Source of the DNA: Puccinellia tenuiflora | Lineage: Eukaryota > Streptophyta > Magnoliopsida > Poales > Poaceae | Direction of reading: 5' to 3' | Length of the DNA stretch: 64,000 nucleotides | NCBI GenBank assembly: GCA_012064385.1 | Contig: QRDG01000412.1 | Span: forward strand, 1,090,853-1,154,852 | Shown here: piece by piece, positions 34,743 to 46,267 of the stretch | Numbering within the stretch: the first letter of the stretch is position 1 | Layout: each line of letters begins with the position of its first letter | Notes under the pieces: generated by a model | Seen by the model: only the letters and a program-made list of their open reading frames with translations | The model's database searches: none | Told to the model about the DNA's origin: nothing | Program-made: the position numbers and the translations under genes

Positions 34743-35591
34743 AGAACGAGCGCTGGAAGCATGGTCGCACCGGCCCCATCAACCTTGAAGATCGACGCCT
34801 GCACCAGGGAGCCAATCTACTTCGGCTCCCTCGAGTACGTCAGCCACCCGCCGGCTCATCGCTCGGTGTACGCTGAACTGCGTGAAGGTATGTGGATCAC
34901 CTTTGGTACCATGCACTACCTCATAAACAGCTGCGGAACACTCCGATCTACGGCGGCCGCGCTACGCGCGGTGGTGACACCCGCATCTGCCTCGACTACG
35001 TCAACCACGCCTTCACCCGCCGTGGAGATCGCATCTGCTACGGATGCAGCGATCGCATCTTCGACTGCCGCGAAGATCGCATCTGCCCCGACTACAACGA
35101 CCGCATCATCACCTGCCGTGATCGCATCTACCGCGACTGCGGCGATCGCATCTTCGACTGCCGCGAAGATCGCGCTCGCCTCGACTGCACCAACTGCTTC
35201 CACGGCAGAGATCGCGCCCAACGAGACCACGATACCCGCATCTCCGGCTGCCAAGGAGATCGCATCGGCTGCGACCCCTGCGCGGATCAAGTCTACTTCG
35301 ACTACCTTGATCGCGTCGCGGGCAAGGCCAAGATCTACATCGACTCTGACTACGTCAGCCACGCCTTCGTGCCGCGAGATCATCCGCAAGCCAATCGCAC
35401 CCGCGTCGACGACAGTGACTCCATTTCTCGCATCCGCGGTGAAGGTCGCGAAACTCTACGGAAAGAGCCTCAATGGCGACTGTGGTACCCACCACGTTGC
35501 AGCCATTTTCGACTCCGAGCACGGCTCGGACGAAGGAAGCAGCAGTGGAAGCATCAGCCCCACTTCCTAGATTTACCCTGCACAAGTCTAC
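34743..35591 (+). repeat. Leader of H with degenerate short repeats
   Basis: Between about 34970 and 35330 the phrase 'gatcgcatcttcgactgcc' and variants recur many times. This keeps two frames open without stops (Ala/Ser/Thr-rich in one, Asp-Arg-Ile/Cys-rich in another). The low complexity, rather than coding, explains the long ORFs. The gag start at 35592 follows directly. Confidence 0.6.
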
Positions 35592-37330
35592 ATGGCAGGC
35601 CCATCGCGGGCCAACGGCGACGAACCCGCATATCCACTGGAGGTGGTCATGCCGGACCAGGCGACGCGACTCACCATCACCCGCGACATGGCAATCAGAG
35701 CTCTGAAGCACATTGAGGAGGGCACGTACCCCCCACCAGACGCACCCCGAGAGGACCTTATGGCGGTCCAGTACCTGCTGCAGAAGGAAGGCGAACGACT
35801 CCGCGCAGAGAAGGCCGAGCTACTCCGATGCAAGGAGGAAGCCGACACGGCGAGTGCCAGGAGGGCCGCTTATTCATTCACTGCTGCCTCGACAGAGGTC
35901 TCGCAAGGAGCAAGGCGCCACAGGGCCCGCATGCCCCGGATGACAGAGGCCGAACGCGCCGGAATTACCTGCAACCTCGAATCGTCATACATGACTGAAG
36001 ACGCGGACGGGATACCCGTCCCCAAAACACCCGGAGCTGCCCTCATGGCAGTCGAAACATACCTGCGACTGACGCAGCCGCCTGAGGGTGACGCCCGTGC
36101 TCTCCTCCACAAGCAACAAATCATATCCATCAAGGCAGTTGAAGAAGCTCTGGCGAACAAGGCGCCAACAGAAAGGGCGCAAGAAAATCGGGGTCGCCGC
36201 GACCGCGAACCCGTAGCACTCGCAGGCCCAGCTCCAAGACAACCGCGACAGCCGCAGCCAGGCGAAGACCTCCGCAACGTCATCACACAGAGGACGGTAG
36301 ACCGCAACCGCACCCAGCGGACGGCCAGCACGCCCAATGCTGACGACCGCGACGATAGCGACTTCGAGCCACGCGGCACCGCATGCTTCATCTTCAACAT
36401 CCGCGACACAAGAATGCCCAAGGGCTTCAAGCTCATGGCAGAAGCGGTCAAGTACGACGGAAAGCAGGACCCGAGAGACTGGCTGGAGGACTACCTCATA
36501 GAGTGCAGTTGCCAGGGCGGTACTTCGACCACAGCCATGCAGTACATCTAGCCGATGCTCACAGGATCTGCACGCGGGTGGCTCAACACTCAACCCAAGG
36601 ACGCCTTCAGCACATGGGATGAGTTCGCGGATGCCTTCGTTAAGAGCTTCCTGGGGACGTACTCAAGGCCGACAACTTTCGTCGAGCTCCAAGCATGCAA
36701 GCAAGGACGAGACGAGCCGCTCCGGTCGTACATCCAGCGATGGACCCTGCTCCGCAACACCATGGAAGCCACCTCGGAAGACCGAGTGATGGATGCCTTC
36801 ATGCACGGCGTCTACCGCCGCGACCTCCGCGAGGAATTTGGTAGGCTCCGGCCGAGAAACATGATTGAGCTCATGAAGATAGCCAACCAGTGGGCAGACG
36901 GATAGGACTCGGTCCGTGATACTTCACGTTACTCCCGAAAAGAAGAGGCCGGACCAAGCAACTGGCGGGAAGGACGCCAGAAGAAGAAGCCGCGTTACCA
37001 CGGCAATGACTCAATAGAGTTAGTAGCGGCGGGATTCGAAACCCCCCGCGAGGATGAAGCATGCGACAACAGTCGCCAATACAGTCAAAGGCAGTACAGT
37101 TGAAGCAGCGACGACCAGAGTCGCCAATACGGCCAAGGGCAATTCAACCGAAGCGGTGGCAGCACCTACCGTGGCGACGGAAGCCGCAAATGAGAGTGGC
37201 AGAGGCGCACGCTGACTCCGGAGGAAGAGCTGGAGCAACCCTGCAAGCATCATATGTTCAGGAACCCAGAAACGGGCAAGTGGGGATCCCGCCACCTATT
37301 GAAGGACTGCAAAAAGGCACGCAGGATATA
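35592..37330 (+). pseudogene. gag: gag of element H
   Basis: Starts MAGPSRANGDEPAYPLEV. The N-terminal region is helical and charged. The capsid-like domain begins near 36420 (MPKGFKLMAEAVKYDGKQDPRDWLEDYL) and continues past an in-frame TAG at 36549 (GSARGWLNTQ, SYIQRWTLLRN, VMDAFMHGV) to a TAG at 36903. The C-terminal part is in another frame and ends with FRNPETGKWGSRHLLKDC near 37310, the Cys/His end of Tat gag. Otherwise the domains are well kept. Confidence 0.85.
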
Positions 37331-38339
37331 CCAGGCAATGCAGAAGATAGTCGCTCCGCAAGCCACGCAGTTGACTCTTCAGGCGGCACCCGCAGCGCAG
37401 CCAGTCGCGCAGCTGACTCTCCAAGCAGCACCCGCACCCATACCGGTAGTCGCTAATCCAGCACAGGCAGCGGGAGCTTACTATCAACAGCAGCAGCCGC
37501 AGCAAGAGGCCCCTGACGCATATCCAGCGGCACGCGGACAGCTCAACATGATACAGAAGGGGCGCCCTTCAAACAGAACCCAGAAGATCATCACTCGCCA
37601 AGTCTACCAGGCTGTCACCTGTCCACCTGCAGTACCCGAATACCTGAGAGGGTCAGAGACACCAATCACGTTCTCCAGAGCAGATCACCCGCCTGCGGTA
37701 CCACGACCCGAGCACGCCGCTCTGGTAGTCGAAGCTCTGATCGGGGATTACACCTTGAAAAAGGTGTTCATGGACGGAGGCAGCGGCATCAACATTGTCT
37801 TCGCCGACACCCTCAGAAGGATGAACAGGCCAACAACAAACTTGAAAACATCAGAGACCACCTTCCATGGCATAGTACCAGGGCAAGCAGTCACGCCCAT
37901 GGGAACAATCACACTCGACGTCATCTTCGGCACACCCGACAACTTCCAGAGGGAGGCGATCGACTTCGAGGTAGTCGACTGGAAGTCGCAGTACCATGCG
38001 ATACTCGGGCGCCCAACCTTTGCCAGATTCATGGCGATACCTCACTACGCCTACCTTATGCTCAAGATGCCTGGACCCAAGGGCATCATCACGGTGCACG
38101 GCGACTTCGACCGCTCCAACAGCTGCGACCGCGAATTCAGCAAGATCTCTGATTTCTTCGGAATGGAGGAGCACCTTGCGATGATGGCAGTCGACAACGA
38201 CAAAACCATCTTCCCGCCACGCAAGAAGCCAGCCAAGGACTCCGCTTTCAACACGACCGACGACACAAGAACCCATCAAGTCCACCCGACGGACGCCAGT
38301 AAGACAGTCAAGGTGTCGACAAGCCTGCCTATCGCATAG
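37254..38339 (+). pseudogene. Protease region of element H
   Basis: A 361-codon frame with a Gln/Ala-rich linker then retropepsin: VFMDGGSGINIVF (catalytic Asp at 37773-37775), TTFHGIVPGQAVTPMG and AILGRPTFARFMAIPH. A long C-terminal tail leads to a TAG at 38337-38339. In the family PR and RT are normally one polyprotein, so this stop and another near 38374 are lesions. Confidence 0.85.
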
Positions 38340-38341
38340 GA

Positions 38342-39509
38342 AGGCGCGCTCGTCGAGTTTCTATGTGAGAACTAGGAGATCTTCGCCTGGCAACCTTCTG
38401 ACATGCTAGGCATACCCAGGGAACTCGCCGAGCACTCCTTACGCGTCCACAAGAACGCCAGACCCGTCAAGTAGACCATGCGACGCTTTTCGGGTCCCAA
38501 ACAAGACGCCATCAGCAAGGAGATCGACCGGCTGCTCCATGCCGGATTCATCCGAGAGATCAAGGACTCGGACTGGGTAGCGAACCCGGTCCTGGTGGAG
38601 AAGAAGAAGACGAAGAAACTCCGCATGTGCGTCGACTTCACCGCCATTAACAAGTGCTGCCCCAAGGACCACTTCCCGCTCCCGCGGATAGACCAGATCA
38701 TCGACTCGACTGCAGGCTGCGCGCGCCTATCCTTCCTGGACGCCTACTCCGGGTACCAGCAGATCAGGATGAAATTCGAAGATGAAGAGAAAACTGCACT
38801 TATCACACCCCATGGTGTGTTCTGCTACCAAATGATGCCCTTCGGGTTGAAGAACGCTGGAGCCACATACCAGCGCACGATGCAAGCCTGCCTGAAGGAG
38901 CTAATAGGACAGATCGTCCAAGTCTATGTCGACGACATAGTCGTCACCACTCGAACGGAGGACAGTTTAATTGCCGACCTCCGCAAAGTCTTCGCCGCAC
39001 TCAACGAGTATCAGATCAAGCTGAACCCGGACAAGTGTGTTTTCAGCGTGCCAGCCGGAGAACTGCTCGGGTACCTCGTCTCTGCAAGAGGAATTGAAGC
39101 CAACCCTGAGAAAGTAGAAAACATACTCGCAACGCCAGCACCGACCAAGCTTCATGAAGTGCAACGCCTAGCCGGCCGAGTCGCAGCTCTCAGCCGGTTC
39201 ATTAGTAAGTTGGGAGAAAAGGCCCTGCCTTTCTACCAACTGATGAAAAAGACGGACAAATTCAAGTGGACAGAGGAAGCGCAAGACGCGTTCGACAAGC
39301 TCAAGAATACCCTCACGACTCCTCCAGTACTGGTGGCGCCACTGGAGAACGAGCCGCTGTACCTCTATGTGTCGGTCACGAACAGAGTGGTCAGCACGGT
39401 ACTCGTAGTCGAACGAGAAGAAGAAGGGCACAGTCACCCTGTTCAGCGGCCCGTCTACTTCCTCAGCGAGGTGCTAACCTTGTCCAAGCAGCGCTACCCG
39501 CACTACTAG
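38342..39509 (+). pseudogene. pol: Reverse transcriptase of element H
   Basis: Well kept RT: WVANPVLVEKKK, RMCVDFTAINKCCPKDHFPLPRID, FLDAYSGYQQI, MMPFGLKNAGATYQRTMQ, YVDD at 38925-38936, LLGYLVSARGIEANP. It runs into the first RNase H segment (KWTEEAQDAFDKLKNTL) and stops at TAG 39507-39509. Upstream TAGs before 38478 are further lesions. Confidence 0.92.
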
Positions 39510-41549
39510 AAGCTAGCCTACGGAGTCTTCATGACATCAAGGAAGGGCGTCCACTACTTCTCCGAGCACTCCATCACGGTGGTAAGCTCCTCCGGGCTCT
39601 CCGATATCCTCACCAACCAAGCCGCGACAGGACGAGTTGCCAAGTGGGTTGTTGAGTTGGGACCCTGGGGGCTGAAGTATGCGCACCCGAAGGCAATCAA
39701 GGCCCAAGTTCTTTCAGAATTCACCACAGAGTGGATAGAGGACCAGCTGCCAGACATACCCGACTTTTCCAACGCATGGACAATGTACTTCGACGGGTCC
39801 AAGAAGTTCAGATCAGCAGGGGCGGGAGTCGTCCTCATCTCACCCAAAGGTGACAAGCTGAAGTATGTACTGCAAATGGACTTCCCAACACCCTCCAACA
39901 ACGAGGCAGAGTACGAAGCCCTAATCCACGGCATACGGATGGCCAAAAACTGCGGCGCCACTCACCTCATGATCCACGGAGACTCCTACCTTGTCGTGCA
40001 GCAAACCATGAAGCAATGTGACGCCATCACCGACAACATGATAGCCTACAGGGACCTATACAACCAGCTGGAAGGCACCTTCGACGGCTGCGAGCTGCGG
40101 CACATCGGCCGCGAGAGCAACGAGGAAGCCGACACCCTCGCTAACCTGGGCTCAGACAAAGCTCCGGTGCCACCCGGAGTCTTCCTTGAGTGCATCACGC
40201 AACGCTCCATCAAGCTCCGGCCTGCACCGGGACCCTCTACACCGACAACGACCACCACCAACCCACCCAGCACGGAGAAGGAACCTATGGAGGTAATGTT
40301 GGTCGAACCCACATGGACAAGCCCATACCTGGCCTACATACTGCATCAGAAGGTGCCAACGAATCCAGTCGAAGCCAAGCGCGTCATCCGCCGCTCCAAG
40401 GGCTTCACCGTCATCAACGGGGAACTCTACAAGCGAAGCATCTCAGGAGTCCTCCAAAGGTGCATCGACCCAGTCGACGGTCAAGCCATCTTACTCGAGA
40501 TCCATGCCGGCATCTACGGACACCACGCCAGCAGTCGAGCCTTGGTGGCCAAAGCCCTACGAGCAGGGTTCTACTGGCCCACCGCAATGCAAGACGAAGA
40601 AGAACTCGTGAGGAAATGCATCGGCTGCCAGGAGTTCGCCAACAAGCCGCACGTACCGGCATCAGCACTAAGGACCATACCACTCGCATGGCCCTTCGCT
40701 CAATGGGGGCTCGACATGGTGGGTCCATTCAAGAAGTCTTCTCCGGGCGGACACACTCATCTCCTGGTGGCAGTCGACAAGTTCACGAAGTGGATCAAAG
40801 CCGCGCCCATCACAAGTTTGACTGCCTCCTCGGCAGTTAACTTCATCAGGTCGATCATCTTCAGGTTCGGTGTGCCACACAGCATCATCACCGACAACGG
40901 CTCGAACTTCACAGCCGAAGAATTCAAGGACTTCTGCTCTGACCAAGGCATCAAACTCAACTACGCATCTGTCTCGCACCCGCAGTCCAACGGACAAGTC
41001 GAGAAAGCCAATGGCCTAGTCTGCAAGGGTGTAAAGAAGCGCCTGCAAGTACCATTGAGGCGCGCCGCAGGCGCCTGGGTCGAAGAGCTGCCATCTGTGC
41101 TGTGGAGTCTGCGCCCCACGCCAAACATATCTACCCAATACACGCCATTCTTCATGGTGTACGGCACTGAAGTAGTCCTGCCGTGCGACATCAAGTTCGA
41201 CGCCCCCCGAATGGTGGCCTACGATGAGTCTGATGCAGAAGAAGCACTCGAAGATGACATGGACACCCTGGACGAAGCACGCGACATCGCCCTTACCCGC
41301 ACAGCCATGTATCAGCAAGACCTACGCAACTTTCACGGGCGGCGACTGCGGCCCAGAGCGTTCGTCCCTGGTGATCTTGTCCTCCGTCTCAAACAGAAGA
41401 AGGTGCATAAACTTGCCTCCCCGTGGGAGGGTCCATACATCGTGACCGAGGCAATCGGTGGCGGAGCTTACCACCTGAAGGACTCGAAGACGGGGACAGT
41501 CTGCAACAACCCATGGAACGTTGCGCAACTGCGCCGCTTCTACGCCTGA
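39510..41549 (+). CDS. pol: RNase H plus integrase ORF of element H
   Basis: A 672-codon frame remains open from 39531. It contains the second RNase H (MYFDGSKKFRSAGAGVVL, EYEALIHGIRMAKN, IHGDSYLVVQQ, NEEADTLANLGS), the integrase finger (GHHASSRALVAKALR, KCIGCQEF), the D,D-35-E core (GLDMVGPF, IITDNGSNF, NGQVEKANG) and the C-terminus WNVAQLRRFYA. Its codons continue from the RT frame except for the TAG at 39507. It could give integrase only if expressed by readthrough or internally, so it is better seen as the intact 3' half of a broken pol. Confidence 0.88.
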   Translation, partial: KLAYGVFMTSRKGVHYFSEHSITVVSSSGLSDILTNQAATGRVAKWVVELGPWGLKYAHPKAIKAQVLSEFTTEWIEDQLPDIPDFSNAWTMYFDGSKKFRSAGAGVVLISPKGDKLKYVLQMDFPTPSNNEAEYEALIHGIRMAKNCGATHLMIHGDSYLVVQQTMKQCDAITDNMIAYRDLYNQLEGTFDGCELRHIGRESNEEADTLANLGSDKAPVPPGVFLECITQRSIKLRPAPGPSTPTTTTTNPPSTEKEPMEVMLVEPTWTSPYLAYILHQKVPTNPVEAKRVIRRSKGFTVINGELYKRSISGVLQRCIDPVDGQAILLEIHAGIYGHHASSRALVAKALRAGFYWPTAMQDEEELVRKCIGCQEFANKPHVPASALRTIPLAWPFAQWGLDMVGPFKKSSPGGHTHLLVAVDKFTKWIKAAPITSLTASSAVNFIRSIIFRFGVPHSIITDNGSNFTAEEFKDFCSDQGIKLNYASVSHPQSNGQVEKANGLVCKGVKKRLQVPLRRAAGAWVEELPSVLWSLRPTPNISTQYTPFFMVYGTEVVLPCDIKFDAPRMVAYDESDAEEALEDDMDTLDEARDIALTRTAMYQQDLRNFHGRRLRPRAFVPGDLVLRLKQKKVHKLASPWEGPYIVTEAIGGGAYHLKDSKTGTVCNNPWNVAQLRRFYA

Positions 41550-41730
41550 TCGACCCCAATTTGTAACAGTACAATGTCAATAAGCGGCAGGTTTCAGACG
41601 CACTCTTTCCCTCGCCAGGGTACCCGAGGGGACTGGAAGGGTTTTAAGGAGGCGGCCTGCTCGCAAAAGTCAATAAAGTGATTTGAGGAACAGGCTCTTC
41701 CCTCTACTTTCATTAGCAAGCAACATAAAC

Positions 41731-42790
41731 CTAGGCCGCCACCTGACGCACTCGGGGGCTGCGCCATGCAGGTCCAACCCGAAAATCCTCGGCCGCCACC
41801 CGAACCACTCGGGGGCTGCGCTGTACAGGTCTAAGTCAAAACCTAGGCCGCCACCTGACGCACTCGGGGGGCTGCGCCATACAGGTCTAGACTAGAAAAA
41901 TCCTCGGCCGCCACCCGACGCACTCGGGGGCTGCGTTGTAGAGGTCTAAGTCAAAACCTAGGCCGCCACAGCCGCGCCATACAGGTTCAACTCGAAAATC
42001 CTCGGCCGCCACCCGAACCACTCGGGGGCTGCGCTGTACAGGTCTAAGTCAAAACCTAGGCCGCCACAGCCGCGCCATACAGGTTCAACTCGAAAATCCT
42101 CGGCCGCCACCCGAACCACTCGGGGGCTGCGCTGTACAGGTCTAAGCCAAAACCTAGGCCGCCACCTGACGCACTCGGGGGCTGCGCCATACAGGTTCAA
42201 CTCGAAATCCTCGGCCGCCACCCGAACCACTCGGGGGCTGCGCTGTACAGGTCTAAGTCCAAACCTAGGCCGCCACCTGACGCACTCGGGGGCTGCGCCA
42301 TACAGGTTCAACTCGAAAATCCTCGGCCGCCACCCGAACCACTCGGGGGCTGCGCTGTACAGGTCTAAATCAAAACCTAGGCCGCCACATAACGCACTCG
42401 GGGGCTGCGCCATACAGGTCTAAACTCAAAAAATCCTCGGCCGCCACCCGACGCACTCGGGGGCTGCGCCGTACAGGTCTAAGTCAACCTAGGTCGCCAC
42501 CCGACGCACTCGGGGGCTGCGCCATACAGGGCTACCTCGAAAAATCCTCGGCCGCCACCCGACGCACTCGGGGGCTGCGCCGTACAGGTCTAAGTCAACA
42601 TCCTAGGCCGCACCCGACGCACTCGGGGGCTGCGCCGCACAGGTCTGACTTGAAAACGCCTCGGCCGCACTCGAAGCACTCGGGGGCTGCGCCGCACAGG
42701 CCTAACTCGACACACCTCAGCCGCACTCGATCCGCTCGGGGGCTGCGCCATACAGGTTTACACAAGTCTACAAGATACAATTTAATCACT
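41731..42790 (+). repeat. Minisatellite of ~57-bp units in H
   Basis: About 19 units, each with 'ccgccacc.ga..cactcggggg' and 'gctgcgcc.tacagg'. Two unit types alternate (cctaggccgcc... with ctgacgcac; cctcggccgcc... with ccgaaccac), giving a dimer of about 113 bp. The last units lose the alternation. The core ACTCGGGGGCT equals the element's polypurine tract at 44560-44571. ORFs across it on both strands are by-products. Confidence 0.92.
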
Positions 42791-42890
42791 CGGAGGCTAC
42801 CCCCACCTCGGTATACATACACTCGTGCTCCCACTTGGGAAAAATATCTTTTACAAACTAATGCTACACAAGAGCAGTCTGGTAATCTTA

Positions 42891-43636
42891 CTCTACAGGC
42901 TCATCCTTTGGCGCATCGAGTGGCCCTACAAGTTGCTCACTGAAGTTCTGGACCTGTTGAATCATCTGATGCGCAGCCGCAAGGGTATCGGCGTAGTCAT
43001 CTGTTCCAGGCAAGCCGTCAAGCACCTTGTTCAAGGGAAGATGAGGCCGGTGCATTCGAACGTACGCCAGCGCCACGTTCGCCCCGCCAACAAGCTGGGC
43101 GTGCACGACTTTCTTCAACGCCTTGCCTTCGCGGAATCTCTCCAGCAGCGCAGCCAGTCCATTAGGCTGCTCGTTGTGCGGAAAGTACACCTTGTTGACC
43201 TGCAAGAGGGTCTTTCTACAACCTTCCAGGAGCAAAGCAGCCAGTTGGGAGAGATTCCCAGGAAACACTCACAGAGCACGATAAAGCTCACGATGCTCAA
43301 GACGCTATTGGGAGTCAGATCGTGGATCTGAATCCCATAAGCATACAGGAGACCATGAACGAAATTGTGGAGAGGGAACCCGAAACCCCGCGGAAGAAAA
43401 TCCACGAAGCAAACGCGTTCCCCCTCGCGGGGACCGGGAAATACCTCTTTTCCTGGAGCGCGCACCGCCGCCTGGTCCGCCGGCTGCAACAGCCCCTGCG
43501 TGCGGAGGGCCTCGAGGTCAGCCTTCTTCACCGACGACTTCGCCTAGTCGCTGTCGGGCTTCTTCATCACGCTAGCCTCGGCGGCGGTGACGGCGCCGGC
43601 GGCAGACTTCCCCCTCTTCATCGTGACCCTGCTCAT
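42891..43636 (-). pseudogene. Eroded antisense ORF of element H
   Basis: Minus-strand start at 43636 (MSRVTMKRGKSAAGAVT), an in-frame TAG near 43546, then KKADLEALRTQGLLQPADQ, GERVCFVDFLPRGFGFPLHNF and GIQIHDLTPNSVLSIVSF. This is the same domain type as exon 1 of the antisense gene in D (compare FLEHFERGFGLPSSDFFRSF). A frameshift near 43250 leads to the downstream frame ending near 42891. Introns and the coiled-coil part are not seen, so it is shorter and broken. Confidence 0.7.
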
Positions 43637-44571
43637 GGAGGGTGGAGAAGAATATGACAGAGGAGCAGCAATGGAGGAGAGAGCAGTGGAGACGACGACG
43701 AAATGGGGATGGGATGAACTGTTCCCCACCGCGGTGAAAAATATATACCGCGGGGTCAGTTCATCCTGGCCGTTCCCCACGAAACCGCTCTCCACAACCT
43801 CATCTGGTCGTCCACGTGTCGCGCAGAGATAGCAACCGTCGCCAGCCACGCCGCCCACCACGTGCGGGAATCGAGGCGCCATCATCACGCCGCGAAAATT
43901 TCGCGCCCAACGGTCAGATCAGTCAATACTGACACTGGGACCACCCTGTCACGTCCCATCGGACACAGAGTATGCCAAAAACGTCAGCGCTAACGTCACC
44001 TGCGGAGGCGTAGCAAGTAAGCCAACGGGCTGATGGAGCACCCGGATAATTCATTCGAGTGCAACAAAAGTACAGTAAGCTTTAAGAGCTGAGTAGACTT
44101 GACAAGTCCATTCGAGTAGAAAAGAAATTCAGTAAGCTCCATGAGCTGAGTAATACTCAAAGCAGTAAGCCAAACCGGCCGAGTACAAAGTAAGTCACGC
44201 AAAGCCAGTTGTGACTCCGTCAGCACGAGTCTCTTCTTTACTCCCATCGGGAGCGGGCTTTTCGACTGAAGGAAAAATTGAGTTTAACCTCAATTGCAAG
44301 CAATTCAGCTTAATCTCGGGGGCTACTCCCATCGGGAGCGCTGTACGCGCTCCCGAAAGACTCAGAACAATCGCAGTCGAAAAATCACCGACCAAAGCAA
44401 TACTCGCAGTTTTTACCCTGCAGTCGATGTTTCGACTAAGGATTCCTCCATAAGCCCTGAACGGCCGGAGTCGACCAATTTTATTTGTTCCTTTCAGGAA
44501 CCTGGTGGCGTGCCCAGAAGGAAGGAGTCCTTTACCCGACTCTACGATTCGACTAAGCACTCGGGGGCTAC
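43637..44571. other. 3' non-coding zone of H
   Basis: No gene recognised. It holds the promoter side of the antisense ORF. A GGGAGCG/CGCTCCC hairpin lies at about 44333-44356, beside another 'tcgggggctac' block (about 44315) that mimics the true polypurine tract at 44560-44571. Confidence 0.55.
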
Positions 44572-45006
44572 TGTCGTGGGGTCACTCTTTGACTACCCCA
44601 CGGTGGTGGTACCTGGGTCACGCCAAGAATATCTGCCTTGATGACGAGGGCCCAAGGAAGGCCCAAGGAGGACGACGTGCGGCCCAAGATAGTCGACGTT
44701 AGGTCATCAGCCTCGATCGTCTTGTAAGTGCAATCGGCACCGTTCACCCGAGACCTAGCCTACCATATAAAGGCTAGGAGGGTCCCTCGTCTAGGGCAAC
44801 GCCAACGCATACGCTCACGCTCATAGCCGCCATCTCAAACCCTAGCGAGATTGCCATCTCGCCATTGTAGCCACACTCAATATCAATACCAGAACCTGGG
44901 TAAACGCCTCGCCTGTTAGCCATCGTGATCACCAGCGCTCATCTCTCTCCCCCTCAATCAACCCGGGGTACTCGACCCAGGGATTTGCCGAGTCTAAACC
45001 TCGTCA
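44572..45006 (+). repeat. 3' LTR of element H (435 bp)
   Basis: Same termini as the 5' LTR but 37 bases are missing between 'ataccaga' and 'acctgggtaaac', removing the segment with 'ggttatatcctcc'. TSD GACGG follows. Confidence 0.93.
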
Positions 45007-46267
45007 GACGGTTCTATGCAATGTATGAAAATAGGACCGGGGTCCATAGTTCACTAGAGGTATCTCTCCAAAAGATATACATGATTGGTAAACAAATTAC
45101 AGCATGGCAATTGACAGAATTGCAGGCGCACAACAAGGCTATCATAAAACAATATAGTTCACCGCTTCATCTAATATGGGCATTACGTCAAAATACATAG
45201 ACCGTCATCGAACTGCATCTATGACTAATAATCCACTCTGGGATCGCTATCCAGCATGTCACCCAAAAGTATAAAGTTGCAGGCAATTGATCATTGCAAT
45301 AAGCAAAGTGCATAATGTAAGCAATGTAGATAACACGAAGAAATCACACCGCTGTTTTCTCCCTAGTGGCAATAGCACATCTCTAGCCTTAACCATTCCT
45401 GTCACCAAACTTAGACAAAGAGAGGCATGAACCCACTATCTAGCATAAATACTCCCTCATACAACACTAACAATTACTTCGCCAAAGAAACCACTAGCAT
45501 CGGAGAGCATGCAAGATCATAGATGAATCACATAACTGAACAAAAGTAATGACTTCCACAATTCATCGAATCCATGCAAACACAATCATGTAGCTGTTAC
45601 AAATAGATGATCTTGATCATGATAGGCAGCTCACAAGATCTAAACAATGGAGTACAAGGGAGGAGAGACAACCATCTAGCTACTGCTATGGACTCGTAGT
45701 CCCGTGGTGGACTACTCACGCATCACTCCGGAGGCAGGCATGGTGATGTAGATGCCTCCGACGTCGATTCCCCTCTCTGGTAGGGTGCCGGGAAGAGCTA
45801 CTGAACCCTCCTGAACTAGGGTTTGAGATGGCGGCGGCCTCGGATGTACTCTAGAGATTATGATCGTGCCTCCTCTGTTTTTAGGTCAGAGAAGAATTTA
45901 TAGGCGAAGGGACTGCGCGAGGCGATGGACAGGGGCCCCAGGTGGGCCCCACGCACGGCCAAGGGGGGCCGCGGCCAGGTGGCATCTGGAGCCCCTGTGC
46001 CTCCCCTCTGGCTATCCTTCGGGTTCCGTCTTCATTTCATATTGGAAATAATTCCCGTAAATTATGAGAGCAGTCCGAGAAACTTCCCAGAACAACTTTT
46101 CTGACACAAAAAGACAGCAGAAAACAGGAACTAGCACTGGGCATCTTGTTAATAAGTTAGCTCCATAAATCATGCCAAAATGATATAAAAACATTTTAAA
46201 ACATGTGGCACTGATATATAATCAAGCATGGAACATAAAAAATTATAGATACGTCGGAGACGTATCA
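45007..46267 (-). repeat. 3' LTR of element I, proximal part
   Basis: The minus strand starts TGATACGTCTCCGACG at 46267. It contains a GC-rich G/C block near 45930-46010 and is colinear with 51439-53112 apart from the MITE there. Just outside, on the minus strand, is the polypurine region 'aagcttggggatgc' (46281-46268). Confidence 0.9.

Larger units (their letters stand above)
34251..45006 (+). mobile_element. Complete Tat-clade Ty3/gypsy retrotransposon (element H)
   Basis: Two LTRs, primer site, polypurine tract (cactcgggggctac) before 44572, and a perfect TSD GACGG (34246-34250, 45007-45011). Plus-strand gag-PR-RT-RNaseH-RNaseH-INT, then a minisatellite and a minus-strand ORF: the same plan as D but a different family. 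By eye the LTRs differ at about 11 of 435 bases plus a 37-bp deletion, so H is older than D. Pol is nearly readable, with a few stops. Confidence 0.95.

Noticed and set aside
34892..35716. 274-codon ORF with repeated Asp-Arg-Ile and Cys residues
   Set aside because: Produced by the degenerate 'gatcgcatcttcgactgc' repeat in H's leader. The competing frame is equally open and neither resembles a protein family.
41958..42413. 151-codon minus-strand ORF with repeated LYSAAPEWFGWRPR
   Set aside because: Frame-open by-product of the 57-bp minisatellite.
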